A DNA stretch of 61,446 nt from an uncultured Bacillaceae bacterium (GTDB lineage Bacteria; Bacillota; Bacilli; Bacillales; Bacillaceae_L), in NCBI GenBank assembly GCA_947497585.1, contig CANMHG010000015.1, positions 1-61,446 on the forward strand, given 5' to 3'. Below are positions 1 through 8,873 of the stretch, in pieces. The translations under genes and the position numbers were made by a program. The notes beneath the pieces are model-generated. The model saw only the letters and a list, made by a program, of their open reading frames with translations. It was not told the DNA's origin and made no database searches. Numbering within the stretch: position 1 is the stretch's first letter; the number at the start of each line of letters is the position of its first letter.

Positions 1-292
1 CAGATGCCCAACGACTAGTGGTCTTCACCTCTCCTCCTTACGATAAGTCAACATCGAATCGCAAGCTCTTCGTGTTTTCTTTATCTCGTGCGTAGCGGTT
101 CAGCCCATACGTCGCTGACCGGGCATCTTACGCTTTTCGGATTGTCTAGCTCCAGATGCCCAACGACTAGTGGTCTTCACCTCTCCTCCTTACGATAAGT
201 CAACATCGAATCGCAAGCTCTTCGTGTTTCCTTTATCTCATGCGGAGCGGTTCAGCCCATACGTCGCTGACCGGGCATCTTACGCTTTTCGG
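1..292. repeat. Two tandem copies of a 152-bp intergenic repeat
   Basis: Copy 1 (1-140) and copy 2 (153-292) are nearly identical and repeat with a period of 152 bp. They differ at a few bases in the middle. Each unit begins AGATGCCC and ends GGGCATCT, so it can fold into a long hairpin. The first copy may be cut by the window edge. It lies downstream of the yumC stop codon. No protein is supported here. It looks like an interspersed non-coding Bacillus repeat; its function is unknown. Confidence 0.8.
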
Positions 293-294
293 TA

Positions 295-1284
295 TTAGAA
301 CATACTAGAACTATGCATAGGTTGTATCCGCGCTTTTGGATCAATATAAGCTTTGGCATTATTTACAGCAGTTGGTGCTTCACCAAAACCACAAGCAATT
401 AACTTAACTTTTCCTTCATACGTACAAATATCTCCTGCAGCATATATGCCTTCAATTGAAGTCTCCATTTTTGAATTAACGACAATAGAGTTCTTTTCGA
501 TCTCTAGTCCCCAGTCTTTTATCGGGCCAAGCGAAGAAACAAAACCATAATTAACGATAACAGCATCAACATCAAGTGTTTCTCTTCGTTCACCTTTAGC
601 ATCCTGCAATTCAACTTGAGAGATATAGTCATCTCCAATTAATTCAACCGGAACAAAGGGTGTCTTAACCTCTACTTTCGAATTTAGCAATTTTTCTACA
701 CTATGCTCATGTGCTCGAAATTTACTACGACGGTGGATCAGCATGACTTTCTCTGCGATAGGCTCTAGCATTAAGGCCCAATCCACTGCTGAATCACCTC
801 CGCCAAATACGGCAACTCTTTTTCCGGAAAACTGACTTAAATCATCAATGAAATAATGAAGATTTCTCTCTTCGTATTTATCGGCATTTTTAAGATCAAG
901 ACGACGTGGTTGAAAAGCACCATTACCAGCTGTAATTATAATTGTTTTCGAGTAATGTGTTTCTCTGTTCGTAGATATTTCAAAAACACCGTTAGACTGC
1001 TTTTTTACTGTTTTAACAGATTGATCTAGAGTTATTGTAGGCTCAAATTTTGACATTTGTTCTTTAAGATTATCAATTAAATCTTGTGCACGAATTTTAG
1101 GAAATCCAGCAACGTCATAAATGTATTTTTCAGGGTAAAGAGCAGATAGCTGTCCGCCTAATTGTGGTAAACTTTCAATGATTTTTACACTTGCTTGCCT
1201 CATGCCTCCATAAAATGCAGTAAACAAGCCAGCGGGACCTCCACCAATTATTGTTATGTCATAAACCTTTTGATCTTCTTTCAT
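295..1284 (-). CDS. yumC: Ferredoxin/flavodoxin-NADP+ reductase type 2 (YumC-like)
   Basis: A 329-residue flavoprotein of the thioredoxin-reductase-like ferredoxin-NADP+ reductase group. It passes electrons between NADPH and ferredoxin or flavodoxin in the cytosol. An N-terminal FAD-binding GGGPAG lies at residues 14-19, and a central NADPH-binding [10 protein letters not shown] lies near residue 160. The redox CxxC of true thioredoxin reductase is missing, as expected for this subfamily. A C-terminal FAD motif (GIYAAGDIC) is present. The start ATG follows a GGGGGG ribosome site. The gene is divergent from yumB, as neighbouring genes are in B. subtilis. Confidence 0.93.
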   Translation of the reverse strand: MKEDQKVYDITIIGGGPAGLFTAFYGGMRQASVKIIESLPQLGGQLSALYPEKYIYDVAGFPKIRAQDLIDNLKEQMSKFEPTITLDQSVKTVKKQSNGVFEISTNRETHYSKTIIITAGNGAFQPRRLDLKNADKYEERNLHYFIDDLSQFSGKRVAVFGGGDSAVDWALMLEPIAEKVMLIHRRSKFRAHEHSVEKLLNSKVEVKTPFVPVELIGDDYISQVELQDAKGERRETLDVDAVIVNYGFVSSLGPIKDWGLEIEKNSIVVNSKMETSIEGIYAAGDICTYEGKVKLIACGFGEAPTAVNNAKAYIDPKARIQPMHSSSMF

Positions 1285-1682
1285 CCAAATCCCCCCAATA
1301 TGTTTGGTATCATATTTGGTTATAGGTGGCTTTTTACTACATTATGATTGTGAGTAATCAGATATTATTTAATCTTAACTTTTAAACATTTGTTTAAATA
1401 TTTTTAAGTTTCAAAAAGTGTTGTTTTGGCTTGAAATAAAGAGATAAAAGGAATAATATGATAAAGGAGATATAATTGTTAAGATTTAATGACAAATTTC
1501 GTACAGTTATATGTACTTAATTGTGATATTGTTAGTGAAGAATATCACAAACTTTTGGACGGCTGATATCTCAGCGAAGCGCCAAGTTTTTCTAACCATA
1601 AATAAAAAATATCGGTAGATGATAAGAGTAAAGAAAAAGTATCTATCGTGAAAACAAATTAATGAAGGTGGAGTTGATACGG
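1285..1682. other. yumC-yumB divergent intergenic region
   Basis: About 400 bp of AT-rich sequence between divergent genes. It must hold both promoters, but no convincing -35/-10 pair stood out. An AAAGGAG ribosome-site-like stretch at about 1463 precedes a TTG-started 14-codon frame (1476-1520), which could be a leader peptide or chance. No riboswitch or clear operator was recognised. Confidence 0.4.
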
Positions 1683-2897
1683 TTGAGAAAGCCAAAGGTT
1701 GTTATTTTAGGAGCAGGATACGGTGGATTAATGACTGCTGTACGTTTGCAGAAGGCATTAGGAGTAAATGAAGCTGATATTACTCTTATTAACAAAAATG
1801 ATTACCACTATGAAACGACTTGGTTACATGAAGCATCTGCTGGTACATTGCACCATGATCGTGTCCGTTATAGTATTTCAGATGTACTAGATAGCAGTAA
1901 GGTTCATTTAATTAAAGGTACTGTTTCAACGATTAATCGTGAAGAAAAGCGTGTTATCCTCGAAGAAGGCGAAGTTGAATATGATTATTTAGTAGTAGCT
2001 CTTGGAGGAGAATCTGAAACATTCGGTATTAAAGGTTTAAAGGAATACGCATTCTCCATTACAAATGTAAATACTGCACGCCAAATAAAAGAACATATTG
2101 AATATCAGTTTGCAACATATAATACAGAAGAAGAAAAGAATGATGCTCGCTTAACAATCGTTGTTGGTGGAGCTGGTTTTACAGGCATCGAATTCTTAGG
2201 TGAGCTAGGTAACCGAATTCCTGAGCTATGCAGAGAATACGATGTTGATCAAAACAAAGTTCGTGTAATTTGTGTAGAGGCTGCTCCTACAGTGTTACCA
2301 GGTTTTGAACCAGAACTTGTAGAATATGCTGTAAATCACTTAGAACGTAAGGGAATAGAATTCAAAATTGGGACAGCTATTAAAGAAGCTAATCAAGAAG
2401 GAATTCTTGTCGCAAAAGGTGAAGAGGTAGAAGAAATTAAAGCTGGTACTGTAGTTTGGGCTGCAGGTGTTCGTGGCAACAGTGTTATTGAACAAGCTGG
2501 ATTTGAATCAATGCGTGGACGCGTGAAGGTAGACCCTCAATTACGTGCCCCAGGTCATGAGGATGTATTTATCGTAGGTGATTGCGCATTAATGATTAAT
2601 GAAGAGATAAACCGTCCTTATCCACCAACTGCACAAATTGCGATGCAGATGGGTGAAAACTGTGCTAAAAATTTAGCTGTTCTAGTTCGTGGACAGGGAG
2701 AATTAGAAGCATTCACACCTGACCTAAAAGGTTCTGTATGTTCTCTTGGAGAAGATGACGCAATTGGAGTTGTGTTTGGTAAGAAAATTTGGGGCTCAAA
2801 AGCTTCATTTATGAAAAAGATGGTTGATAACCGTGCATTATTTATGATCGGTGGAGCTTCTACTGTATTGAAAAAAGGAAAGTTTAACCTTTTATAA
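1683..2897 (+). CDS. yumB: NADH dehydrogenase-like flavoprotein (type II NDH family, YumB-like)
   Basis: A 404-residue membrane-associated flavoprotein of the type II NADH:quinone oxidoreductase family. It starts with the dinucleotide motif GAGYGG (residues 10-15), has a second nucleotide-binding motif VVGGAGFTG in the middle, and carries the FAD motif [10 protein letters not shown] near residue 300. The TTG at 1683 is chosen as start because GGTGGAG (1667-1673) sits 9 nt upstream. The in-frame ATG at 1662 lies before that site. Length fits B. subtilis YumB (about 406 aa) better than YutJ (about 355 aa). A terminator follows. Confidence 0.85.
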   Translation: MRKPKVVILGAGYGGLMTAVRLQKALGVNEADITLINKNDYHYETTWLHEASAGTLHHDRVRYSISDVLDSSKVHLIKGTVSTINREEKRVILEEGEVEYDYLVVALGGESETFGIKGLKEYAFSITNVNTARQIKEHIEYQFATYNTEEEKNDARLTIVVGGAGFTGIEFLGELGNRIPELCREYDVDQNKVRVICVEAAPTVLPGFEPELVEYAVNHLERKGIEFKIGTAIKEANQEGILVAKGEEVEEIKAGTVVWAAGVRGNSVIEQAGFESMRGRVKVDPQLRAPGHEDVFIVGDCALMINEEINRPYPPTAQIAMQMGENCAKNLAVLVRGQGELEAFTPDLKGSVCSLGEDDAIGVVFGKKIWGSKASFMKKMVDNRALFMIGGASTVLKKGKFNLL

Positions 2898-2905
2898 GAA
2901 TTGAA

Positions 2906-2936
2906 AGAGAAGTGTGAACACACCTCTCTTTTTTTT
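2906..2936 (+). terminator. Rho-independent terminator after yumB
   Basis: AGAGAAGTGTG pairs with CACACCTCTCT and is followed by a run of T residues. Confidence 0.8.
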
Positions 2937-2974
2937 GGAGTTTTTTTAAATAAAAAAATGAAAAGGGTGATCGT

Positions 2975-3457
2975 TTGAGTATAAAAAGGGGAAATGTCTG
3001 GTTGGCAGTCTCAGGGTTGGTTACAAATAGACAGGGAGAATGGCTAGTGGTTAAGAAAAAGTATGGTGGTTTGAAAGGCAAATGGTCATTACCAGCTGGT
3101 TTTGTAGACCCTAATGAAACTGTTGATGAAGCAGTTCTTCGAGAGATTAAAGAAGAGACTGGTATTATCGGGAATATTAAGGGAGTAATAGGTTTTCGAT
3201 CAGGCGTAATCCAAAATGAGATTAGTGATAATATGATCATTTTTTCACTGACAACTGAGGATGAGAAAATTACAATTCAGGAATCTGAATTACTAGAAGC
3301 AAAATTTGTCCATCCAGATGAATTAGCAAAGGATCCCACATCATCGGTAATCATTAAATATCTCCTGGAAAAAGGTATATCAGAACCACACAAAGCTCAT
3401 GACGGAGTTAACCCCGGTGATCAATTTGGATACACGGCTTATAAGTTGTTTTTTTAA
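2975..3457 (+). CDS. NUDIX hydrolase
   Basis: A 160-residue cytosolic NUDIX protein that hydrolyses a nucleoside diphosphate linked to another group; the substrate cannot be told. The NUDIX box GX5EX7REUXEEXGU runs from the glycine of AGFVDPNE to EETGI at about residues 42-65, with the catalytic REIKEE present. The start is TTG, preceded by AAAGGGTGA. It follows the yumB terminator and precedes yuiA. Confidence 0.85.
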   Translation: MSIKRGNVWLAVSGLVTNRQGEWLVVKKKYGGLKGKWSLPAGFVDPNETVDEAVLREIKEETGIIGNIKGVIGFRSGVIQNEISDNMIIFSLTTEDEKITIQESELLEAKFVHPDELAKDPTSSVIIKYLLEKGISEPHKAHDGVNPGDQFGYTAYKLFF

Positions 3458-3625
3458 ATTAAATTATAGTTATTAGAATTATGAGAAAAATATAGATTGT
3501 AAAAGCATTACTTAAATGTATTCGCTTACATGGGGTTTTTCAGGTATATTTGAATCTTTTCTTTTTTAGTTAAAACTGATATATTATCAGAAAATTAAAA
3601 CATTTTAAAAGAGGAGAGATTTGAG

Positions 3626-3745
3626 ATGAAAAGCCAGCAAACAGAAAGAGTAGAATGTGTATATTGTTCTGGGAAGGGTTACTTTCAATTGGTTTTAGGT
3701 GGATCTGAAACATGTACATCATGTGGCGGTAGTGGTAAAAAATAA
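3626..3745 (+). CDS. yuiA: Small zinc-ribbon-like protein (YuiA-like)
   Basis: A 39-residue protein with two CxxC pairs: CVYCSGKG and CTSCGGSG. This is the DnaJ-type CxxCxGxG zinc-binding pattern. The ATG is preceded by a strong GAGGAGAG site (3611-3618). Position just before yuiB and yuiC supports a YuiA assignment. Its role is unknown; a single bound zinc is inferred from the four cysteines. Confidence 0.75.
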   Translation: MKSQQTERVECVYCSGKGYFQLVLGGSETCTSCGGSGKK

Positions 3746-3830
3746 GCTTATTCATTTGTTTTAGATTGACTAGCCATTTACTCCTTTAGTACACTATTCA
3801 GGTGAGTTGTACTGGAGGTGAAGGTTACAT

Positions 3831-4154
3831 ATGCCAATGAGCATACCGGTTTTAATTATTTCAATGTTACTCTTCTTTGTTTTATTTTTCGGAATCGGAT
3901 TCTTACTAAATATGCTACTACGTATGTCATGGATAATGGCGATTCTCTATCCAATTATTGCAATATTTATTATTGATGATATAAGATTTATTAATTACTT
4001 TAGATCACCATCCGAATCTTTTTCTGCACTAATTAATAATACAGTTGCACTTGCTCCAGCTGATATATTAATTTTACTATGTGGTTTTATTGGGGCAATT
4101 TTCTCAGGAATTGTGATTCGCATGCTTAGATCAAAAGGTTATCAAATGTTTTAA
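3831..4154 (+). CDS. yuiB: YuiB family membrane protein
   Basis: A 107-residue very hydrophobic protein with about three membrane segments (residues 4-25, 28-47 and 80-100). The ATG follows TGGAGGTGAAGG. It is recognised by size, hydrophobicity and its place between yuiA and yuiC. No catalytic motif is visible and the function is unknown. A terminator follows. Confidence 0.75.
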   Translation: MPMSIPVLIISMLLFFVLFFGIGFLLNMLLRMSWIMAILYPIIAIFIIDDIRFINYFRSPSESFSALINNTVALAPADILILLCGFIGAIFSGIVIRMLRSKGYQMF

Positions 4155-4166
4155 TACATTCAGTTA

Positions 4167-4200
4167 GAGACTCTTACAATTGTAAGGGTCTTTTTTTTCT
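4167..4200 (+). terminator. Terminator after yuiB
   Basis: AGACTCTTACAA pairs with TTGTAAGGGTCT and is followed by eight T residues. Confidence 0.8.
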
Positions 4201-4372
4201 TTGAACTTAGACCGTTCATTTCCGCTGCAGGCACTTGCTTTCCGCGGATGGAAGGTTATTTTCACTGTCGTGAAAAAAACCACTCCTCGGCGCTTCGCAC
4301 CTGTGGGGTCTCGACGGATATCCCTCAACTCCCGCAGGAGTCAAGTGTCTTCCGCTCCAATCCACTCTTCAA
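4201..4372 (+). repeat. Interspersed Bacillus intergenic repeat, copy A
   Basis: About 172 bp of more GC-rich sequence that also occurs in inverted orientation at 42438-42585. Shared blocks include GACCGTTC, GGCACTTGCTTTCCGCGG, GGGTCTCGAC and CCCGCAGGAGTCAAGTG. The end blocks CACTTG and CAAGTG are inverted, so the unit can form a cruciform. The open frame across it is not a gene. The middle of this copy has diverged from copy B. Confidence 0.8.
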
Positions 4373-4570
4373 TTACCAAATTTTAAAACAAAAAAAGAGT
4401 AATCTTTTATCAAAAAAAGCATACTAATCTCACCTTAATTTATACAAATTTCAGGGAAAAGGTGAAGATTTAATTGTGAATTGTTTTAAAATTATAAATT
4501 ATTTTTTCCATCCTACGAATAATTTTCAATTGTTTTGGAAAGAAATAGATTCGTGAGAGGAGTGGAAAAA

Positions 4571-5290
4571 ATGAATATACTAAAAAATACGTCAAGACGA
4601 ATAGTAATGGCTCTATTATTTATTTTTGCTTTCTTTACTACATTTCAATCATTCTCGGGTGTTGAAGCAAAGGATTTATCGGATTGGTTTGATGATTATC
4701 GAGTGAAGCTACAACAACAAGAGTATAGTGGATATACGTACAATGTAAATTCAAAGAAACGAGTTAGCCTTTTTCACAAATTTATAAGAAGGTCAGCTCC
4801 AGTCTCTTATTCGATATCATCGAGTGAAGAGGTGAAAAGCTCATTAAAGCTTGAAGATGCAATAGATTGGACAAGATATCCAAGCCATACTGTTGTTGCA
4901 ACTGGTTATACAGCCGGTGTAGAATCAACTGGAAAAACAGAGAGTCATCCTCAATATGGAATAACTTATTCTGGTGTGAAAGTTAAGCGTGATTTATATT
5001 CGACTGTAGCTGCAGATTTAAGAGTATTTCCACTAGGTACAATACTGTTCATACCTGGTTATGGATATGGGGTAGTAGCAGATAAGGGTGGCGCAATTAA
5101 AGGAAATAAAATAGATTTGTACTATGAAACAGTAGCTGATGTTTATGAGCAGTGGGGGAAAAAGAAGGTCGAAGTTTACGTTGTTAAAATGGGTAAAGGG
5201 AAGTTAACTGAAGAAGAATTAGCTAGTCTAAATGAAGATGAGACTATGCAGGTATTTCGTCAGCAATATATTAATCAAAAAAGTTCATAG
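4571..5290 (+). CDS. yuiC: 3D-domain cell-wall protein (YuiC-like)
   Basis: A 239-residue exported protein with an N-terminal membrane or signal segment (about residues 10-30) and a C-terminal 3D domain. In B. subtilis, YuiC is a stationary-phase-survival (Sps) type muralytic protein. The core motifs [25 protein letters not shown] and KIDLYY are all present, including the conserved aspartates. The ATG at 4571 is preferred because GAGAGGAGTGG lies just upstream; the longer TTG frame at 4535 has no ribosome site. Confidence 0.88.
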   Translation: MNILKNTSRRIVMALLFIFAFFTTFQSFSGVEAKDLSDWFDDYRVKLQQQEYSGYTYNVNSKKRVSLFHKFIRRSAPVSYSISSSEEVKSSLKLEDAIDWTRYPSHTVVATGYTAGVESTGKTESHPQYGITYSGVKVKRDLYSTVAADLRVFPLGTILFIPGYGYGVVADKGGAIKGNKIDLYYETVADVYEQWGKKKVEVYVVKMGKGKLTEEELASLNEDETMQVFRQQYINQKSS

Positions 5291-5301
5291 TTAAGTAGTT
5301 G

Positions 5302-5340
5302 AAAAGGGAGACCTCTATATAAACAGAGATCTCCCTTTTA
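5302..5340. terminator. Bidirectional terminator between yuiC and the BtuF-like gene
   Basis: AAAGGGAGA...TCTCCCTTT hairpin with A and T runs on the two sides, between convergent genes. Confidence 0.85.
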
Positions 5341-6144
5341 TAGTAGTGGGTCATGACCATCGTTAATGGGAAAATGTTCAGGGTGAACAAGGGATGCCAG
5401 CTTTTTTAAACCTAGCAATAATCTAGGAGATGGACGACAGTAAAGGGCTTCTTCTAGGATGTGAATGTTATTACTTTTTACTGCCTCAAGATTGACCCAT
5501 CCAGGTCTTTTTTTTACAGTACTTGGATTTACTTTATCTTGGCGAACACCAACCCATGCTAGGCAAATATGATTTGGTTTCCGGTTTAAAACATCTTCCC
5601 AGTCTGTCTGAACGCTTGCAAGTTCAACATCCTCAAACAAATTACTAGCCCCTGCAAGGTCACTAATATAAGTTAACCAATTAAGCTTTCCTGGTGTAAA
5701 TACAGGTTTAGGCCACCACTCCCAATAAAGAGTGGGCCTATTATAAATTCCTTTTGAAATCTGAGCATATTCTATTATGAATTGATTATACTTATTTACT
5801 ACTTGTGCTGCCTCTTTAGTACGGTTTGTATATTTTCCGACAGTAATAAGATCCTGAGCAATTTCCTCAAGAGAATTAGGATTTAAGACAATATGTGGAA
5901 TCCCTCTCTTTTGTAGTTCATCTACATTTTTTTCCATACCTGGTACACTTAAAGATGCTAGAACTAAATCAGGTTTTAATTGCTCAACTTTGTCCATGTT
6001 TATTGAAAGGTCTGGTCCAAGACGTGGTAAGCTTTGTACTGAAACAGGCCAATCAGAAAAGTCATCTACAGCAATAAGTTGATCTATTAACCCTAAGTAA
6101 TGCAGTAGTTCAGTATTACTTGGACAAATTGAGATAATTCTCAT
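5338..6144 (-). CDS. Cobalamin-binding-like (BtuF/TroA-fold) protein without signal peptide
   Basis: A 268-residue protein of the helical-backbone metal-receptor superfamily, which normally supplies vitamin B12 or siderophores to ABC importers. Family hallmarks are RIISICPSNTE at the N-terminus, AVDDFSDWP, and LKPDLVLAS. It begins directly with the mature fold: there is no signal peptide or lipobox, and no permease or ATPase gene is nearby. It may act inside the cell, or the annotated role may not hold. The start ATG follows GGAGGG. It shares a terminator with yuiC. Confidence 0.75.
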   Translation of the reverse strand: MRIISICPSNTELLHYLGLIDQLIAVDDFSDWPVSVQSLPRLGPDLSINMDKVEQLKPDLVLASLSVPGMEKNVDELQKRGIPHIVLNPNSLEEIAQDLITVGKYTNRTKEAAQVVNKYNQFIIEYAQISKGIYNRPTLYWEWWPKPVFTPGKLNWLTYISDLAGASNLFEDVELASVQTDWEDVLNRKPNHICLAWVGVRQDKVNPSTVKKRPGWVNLEAVKSNNIHILEEALYCRPSPRLLLGLKKLASLVHPEHFPINDGHDPLL

Positions 6145-6154
6145 AAAATCCCTC

Positions 6155-6637
6155 CTACATTATGACAAGTAAATAATGTAATAGAAGTGTTAGTAAGATT
6201 CCAGAAAGGCCACCGAAGAATACTTCAATTGGCTGATGTCCTAATAACTCTTTGAGCTCTTTTCTCTTTTCGGTTTCATCCATTTTTGGCCACATTTTTG
6301 CTTCCTCTACAAACCTATTAAAATCAATGACAAGTCGATTTAAGACGGTAGCTTGTTCTCCAGCATGACGGCGTACTCCTGTTGCGTCAAACATAACGAT
6401 AATCGCGAATACTGCAGAGACCGCGAAAAGAGGGGATCCGACCCCTTCTTCAATTCCAATTCCAGTGGTAAGTGCAGTTACTGCAGCTGAGTGAGAGCTA
6501 GGCATACCGCCAGTACTTGTTATGAGTGACCAATCCACTTTTCTTGAGGCAATAAATTGAATTGGAACCTTTACAAATTGTGCAAAACCAATGGCCGCAA
6601 GCGCAGCCCATAACGGGAAATTGGTGAATAAGTCCAT
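6155..6637 (-). CDS. yuiD: Divergent PAP2 family membrane protein (YuiD-like)
   Basis: A 160-residue membrane protein of the divergent PAP2 (DUF212) family. It carries the characteristic GGMPSSHSA motif around residue 43, VRRHAGEQA, and a final hydrophobic segment. Related PAP2 enzymes remove phosphate from lipid phosphates; the true substrate is unknown. It lies 10 bp upstream of the BtuF-like gene on the same strand, so the two are probably co-transcribed. A GAAAGGAAG ribosome site precedes the ATG. Confidence 0.88.
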   Translation of the reverse strand: MDLFTNFPLWAALAAIGFAQFVKVPIQFIASRKVDWSLITSTGGMPSSHSAAVTALTTGIGIEEGVGSPLFAVSAVFAIIVMFDATGVRRHAGEQATVLNRLVIDFNRFVEEAKMWPKMDETEKRKELKELLGHQPIEVFFGGLSGILLTLLLHYLLVIM

Positions 6638-6704
6638 ACTTTACTTCCTTTCGATCACAATAGTGTAAGATTATAAGTGTAATTATTAATAAAATGGGGT
6701 GACC

Positions 6705-7091
6705 ATGTTGAACGATTACCCAATGGAATATTATCAATTCTTTATTCATTTTAACGAAGGTGATTACTACACCTGCCACGATCTTCTTGAAGAAATGTGG
6801 TTAACAGAGAAAAGCAATCTCTTTCTTAAGGGTCTTCTGCAAATGTCTGTAGCCATTTACCACTATGAATATGGAAATGTGAAAGGTGCTCGGTTAATGA
6901 TGAATGCTGGTCATCTTTATATTCAAAAATATCGTCCTTTTCATTGGGGACTAGATTTAGAAGAAGTAAACAGCTTCATTGAAAGATGCCTTTCTATTAT
7001 ACCACAACATATCGACCTGGTTCCGTTTGAAGACGTAGAAACATTACCAAAACTGCCAGCCTTAATTTTATTTATGAAAGATGATAGTTAG
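6705..7091 (+). CDS. DUF309 family protein
   Basis: A roughly 128-residue cytosolic helical protein with the DUF309 signature: FNEGDYYTCHDLLEEMW near residue 17, then LKGLLQMSVAIYHYEYGN. The conserved His-Glu-Trp set is present, but no biochemical role is established for the family. The start could be ATG at 6705 or TTG at 6708; GGGGTG at 6696-6701 favours either over the upstream GTG. It is divergent from yuiD. Confidence 0.8.
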   Translation: MLNDYPMEYYQFFIHFNEGDYYTCHDLLEEMWLTEKSNLFLKGLLQMSVAIYHYEYGNVKGARLMMNAGHLYIQKYRPFHWGLDLEEVNSFIERCLSIIPQHIDLVPFEDVETLPKLPALILFMKDDS

Positions 7092-7139
7092 AAGCTCGAA
7101 ATATTCTAGCATTTCTCTTATAATAGAGAGTACAAAGAC

Positions 7140-7158
7140 TTACTACCACTTGTAGTAA
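7140..7158 (+). other. Small hairpin in the pepA leader
   Basis: TTACTAC-CACTT-GTAGTAA lies between the DUF309 gene and pepA. No T run follows, so it is not a terminator. A TATAAT at 7119-7124 may be the pepA -10 box, which would put the hairpin in the 5' untranslated region. Confidence 0.4.
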
Positions 7159-7213
7159 TCTTACCGTTATTGTTAAATTTTAAAGCGGATTATATTCGGA
7201 GGTGGGATATTAA

Positions 7214-8716
7214 ATGTTTACTGTTAAACAAGCATTAGAATTATCAAAGGTTCAGGAAACACTTGTCATTGGCTTATTTGAAAAAACGAATAAGTTAGAA
7301 GGGTTGGCTGCTGAGGTTGACTCCATACTAGAAGGACAACTAACAAATTTACTAAAAGATGGAGACATCTCAGCTAAGAAAAAATCCATCACAAAATTAC
7401 ATACTTTAGGTAGACTTCCGGCTAAACGCATTTATTTTGTTGGTTTAGGTAAGGAAGATAAGTTATCTTTTGAAAACTTACGTGATACATATGGAAAGTT
7501 ATTCAAGACATTAAAGGGTGCAAAGATTGAAGAAATCACGATTGCCCTAGACTCATTTACAACAGAGACTATCGACCACACAGAAGCAGCCCATGCTATT
7601 GGTGAAGCAGTCTCACTTGCAACCTATCGATTTGCTGATTATAAGCAAAAGTCGAATGAGCCAGAGAAAGACATTAGAGACGTTGTTATTTATAGTAATT
7701 CCGATTCAGATGAGATCGAGGCAGGGTTAACGGTTGGTTTTGCTTATGCTAAAGGAACGAACTCAGCTCGTACATTGGTAAACCTTCCTGGTAATATGCT
7801 TACAGCAACTGATATGGCAAACTATGCAAAAGAGCTTGGAGAAAAATATCAATTTGAAGTTGAAATACTTGAAAAAGAAGAAATGGAAAAGTTAGGTATG
7901 GGCGCACTATTAGCTGTTAATAAAGGCTCTGTAGAACCTCCTAAGATGATTGTATTGAAATACCAAGGAAAAGAGAATTGGGAAGATGTGATTGGCCTTG
8001 TAGGAAAAGGAATCACGTTTGATACGGGTGGCTATTCTATTAAGCCTAAAGATGGAATTGTTGGTATGAAATCTGATATGGGTGGCGCAGCTGCAGTATT
8101 AGGCGCAATGGAAGTAATTGGCGAGTTAAAGCCTGAGCAAAACGTAGTTGCAGTAATTCCAGCTACCGATAATATGATCAGTGGTAGTGCGTTTAAACCA
8201 GATGATGTTGTTACAGCAATGAGTGGGAAAACAATCGAAATTTTAAATACAGATGCAGAAGGTCGTCTTGCATTAGCTGATGCAGTAACATATGCTAAAC
8301 AACATGGAGCAAGCTACTTAGTAGATGTTGCAACTCTAACTGGTGGGGTAATTGTTGCACTTGGTAATGACATTACTGGGGCAATGACGAATAACGAGGG
8401 ATTATTTGAACAAGTGCTTGAAGCATCAAATGAGGTTGGTGAGCCGATTTGGCGCTTACCAATTACTGAAAAACATAAAGAACGTGTTCGTAAGAGCCCA
8501 GTGGCAGACTTAAATAATTCACCTGGTCGTGACGGACATGCAATCTTCGCAGGTACTTTCATCGGTGAATTTGCAGAAGATACACCTTGGGTACATTTAG
8601 ATATTGCTGGTACAGCTACTACTAATGCTGCATACGACCTTGGTCCTGCAGGCGCAACCGGGGTAATGGTACGAACACTAGCAACATTTGTTGAGAGGTT
8701 TACAACAGAAAAATAG
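7214..8716 (+). CDS. pepA: Leucyl aminopeptidase, M17 family (PepA/YuiE)
   Basis: A 500-residue cytosolic metallo-aminopeptidase that removes N-terminal residues from peptides, normally as a hexamer with two metal ions per active site. The M17 signature NTDAEGRL is present, along with the metal and active-site stretches [15 protein letters not shown] and [12 protein letters not shown]. Length is normal. The ATG follows TCGGAGGTGGG. It matches yuiE by position, upstream of yuiF, with a terminator between. Confidence 0.96.
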   Translation: MFTVKQALELSKVQETLVIGLFEKTNKLEGLAAEVDSILEGQLTNLLKDGDISAKKKSITKLHTLGRLPAKRIYFVGLGKEDKLSFENLRDTYGKLFKTLKGAKIEEITIALDSFTTETIDHTEAAHAIGEAVSLATYRFADYKQKSNEPEKDIRDVVIYSNSDSDEIEAGLTVGFAYAKGTNSARTLVNLPGNMLTATDMANYAKELGEKYQFEVEILEKEEMEKLGMGALLAVNKGSVEPPKMIVLKYQGKENWEDVIGLVGKGITFDTGGYSIKPKDGIVGMKSDMGGAAAVLGAMEVIGELKPEQNVVAVIPATDNMISGSAFKPDDVVTAMSGKTIEILNTDAEGRLALADAVTYAKQHGASYLVDVATLTGGVIVALGNDITGAMTNNEGLFEQVLEASNEVGEPIWRLPITEKHKERVRKSPVADLNNSPGRDGHAIFAGTFIGEFAEDTPWVHLDIAGTATTNAAYDLGPAGATGVMVRTLATFVERFTTEK

Positions 8717-8728
8717 ATTTTGAATGGA

Positions 8729-8762
8729 GACTTACTCGCTTCTTAGCGGGTAAGTCTTTTTT
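8729..8762 (+). terminator. Terminator after pepA
   Basis: GACTTACTCGC pairs with GCGGGTAAGTC and is followed by TTTTTT. Confidence 0.85.
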
Positions 8763-8873
8763 GTTGTTTTTTCCATTGACGTGTATTTAAGAGTATGATA
8801 GTTTATTTTAGTGTTTTAATTCACTAATTCTCTAATACGCTAAAGTATTTAATTTTTTGGAGGTAAATTTATT

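Noticed and set aside
4201..4386. 61-codon plus-strand frame
   Set aside because: It lies wholly inside the interspersed repeat and has no ribosome site.
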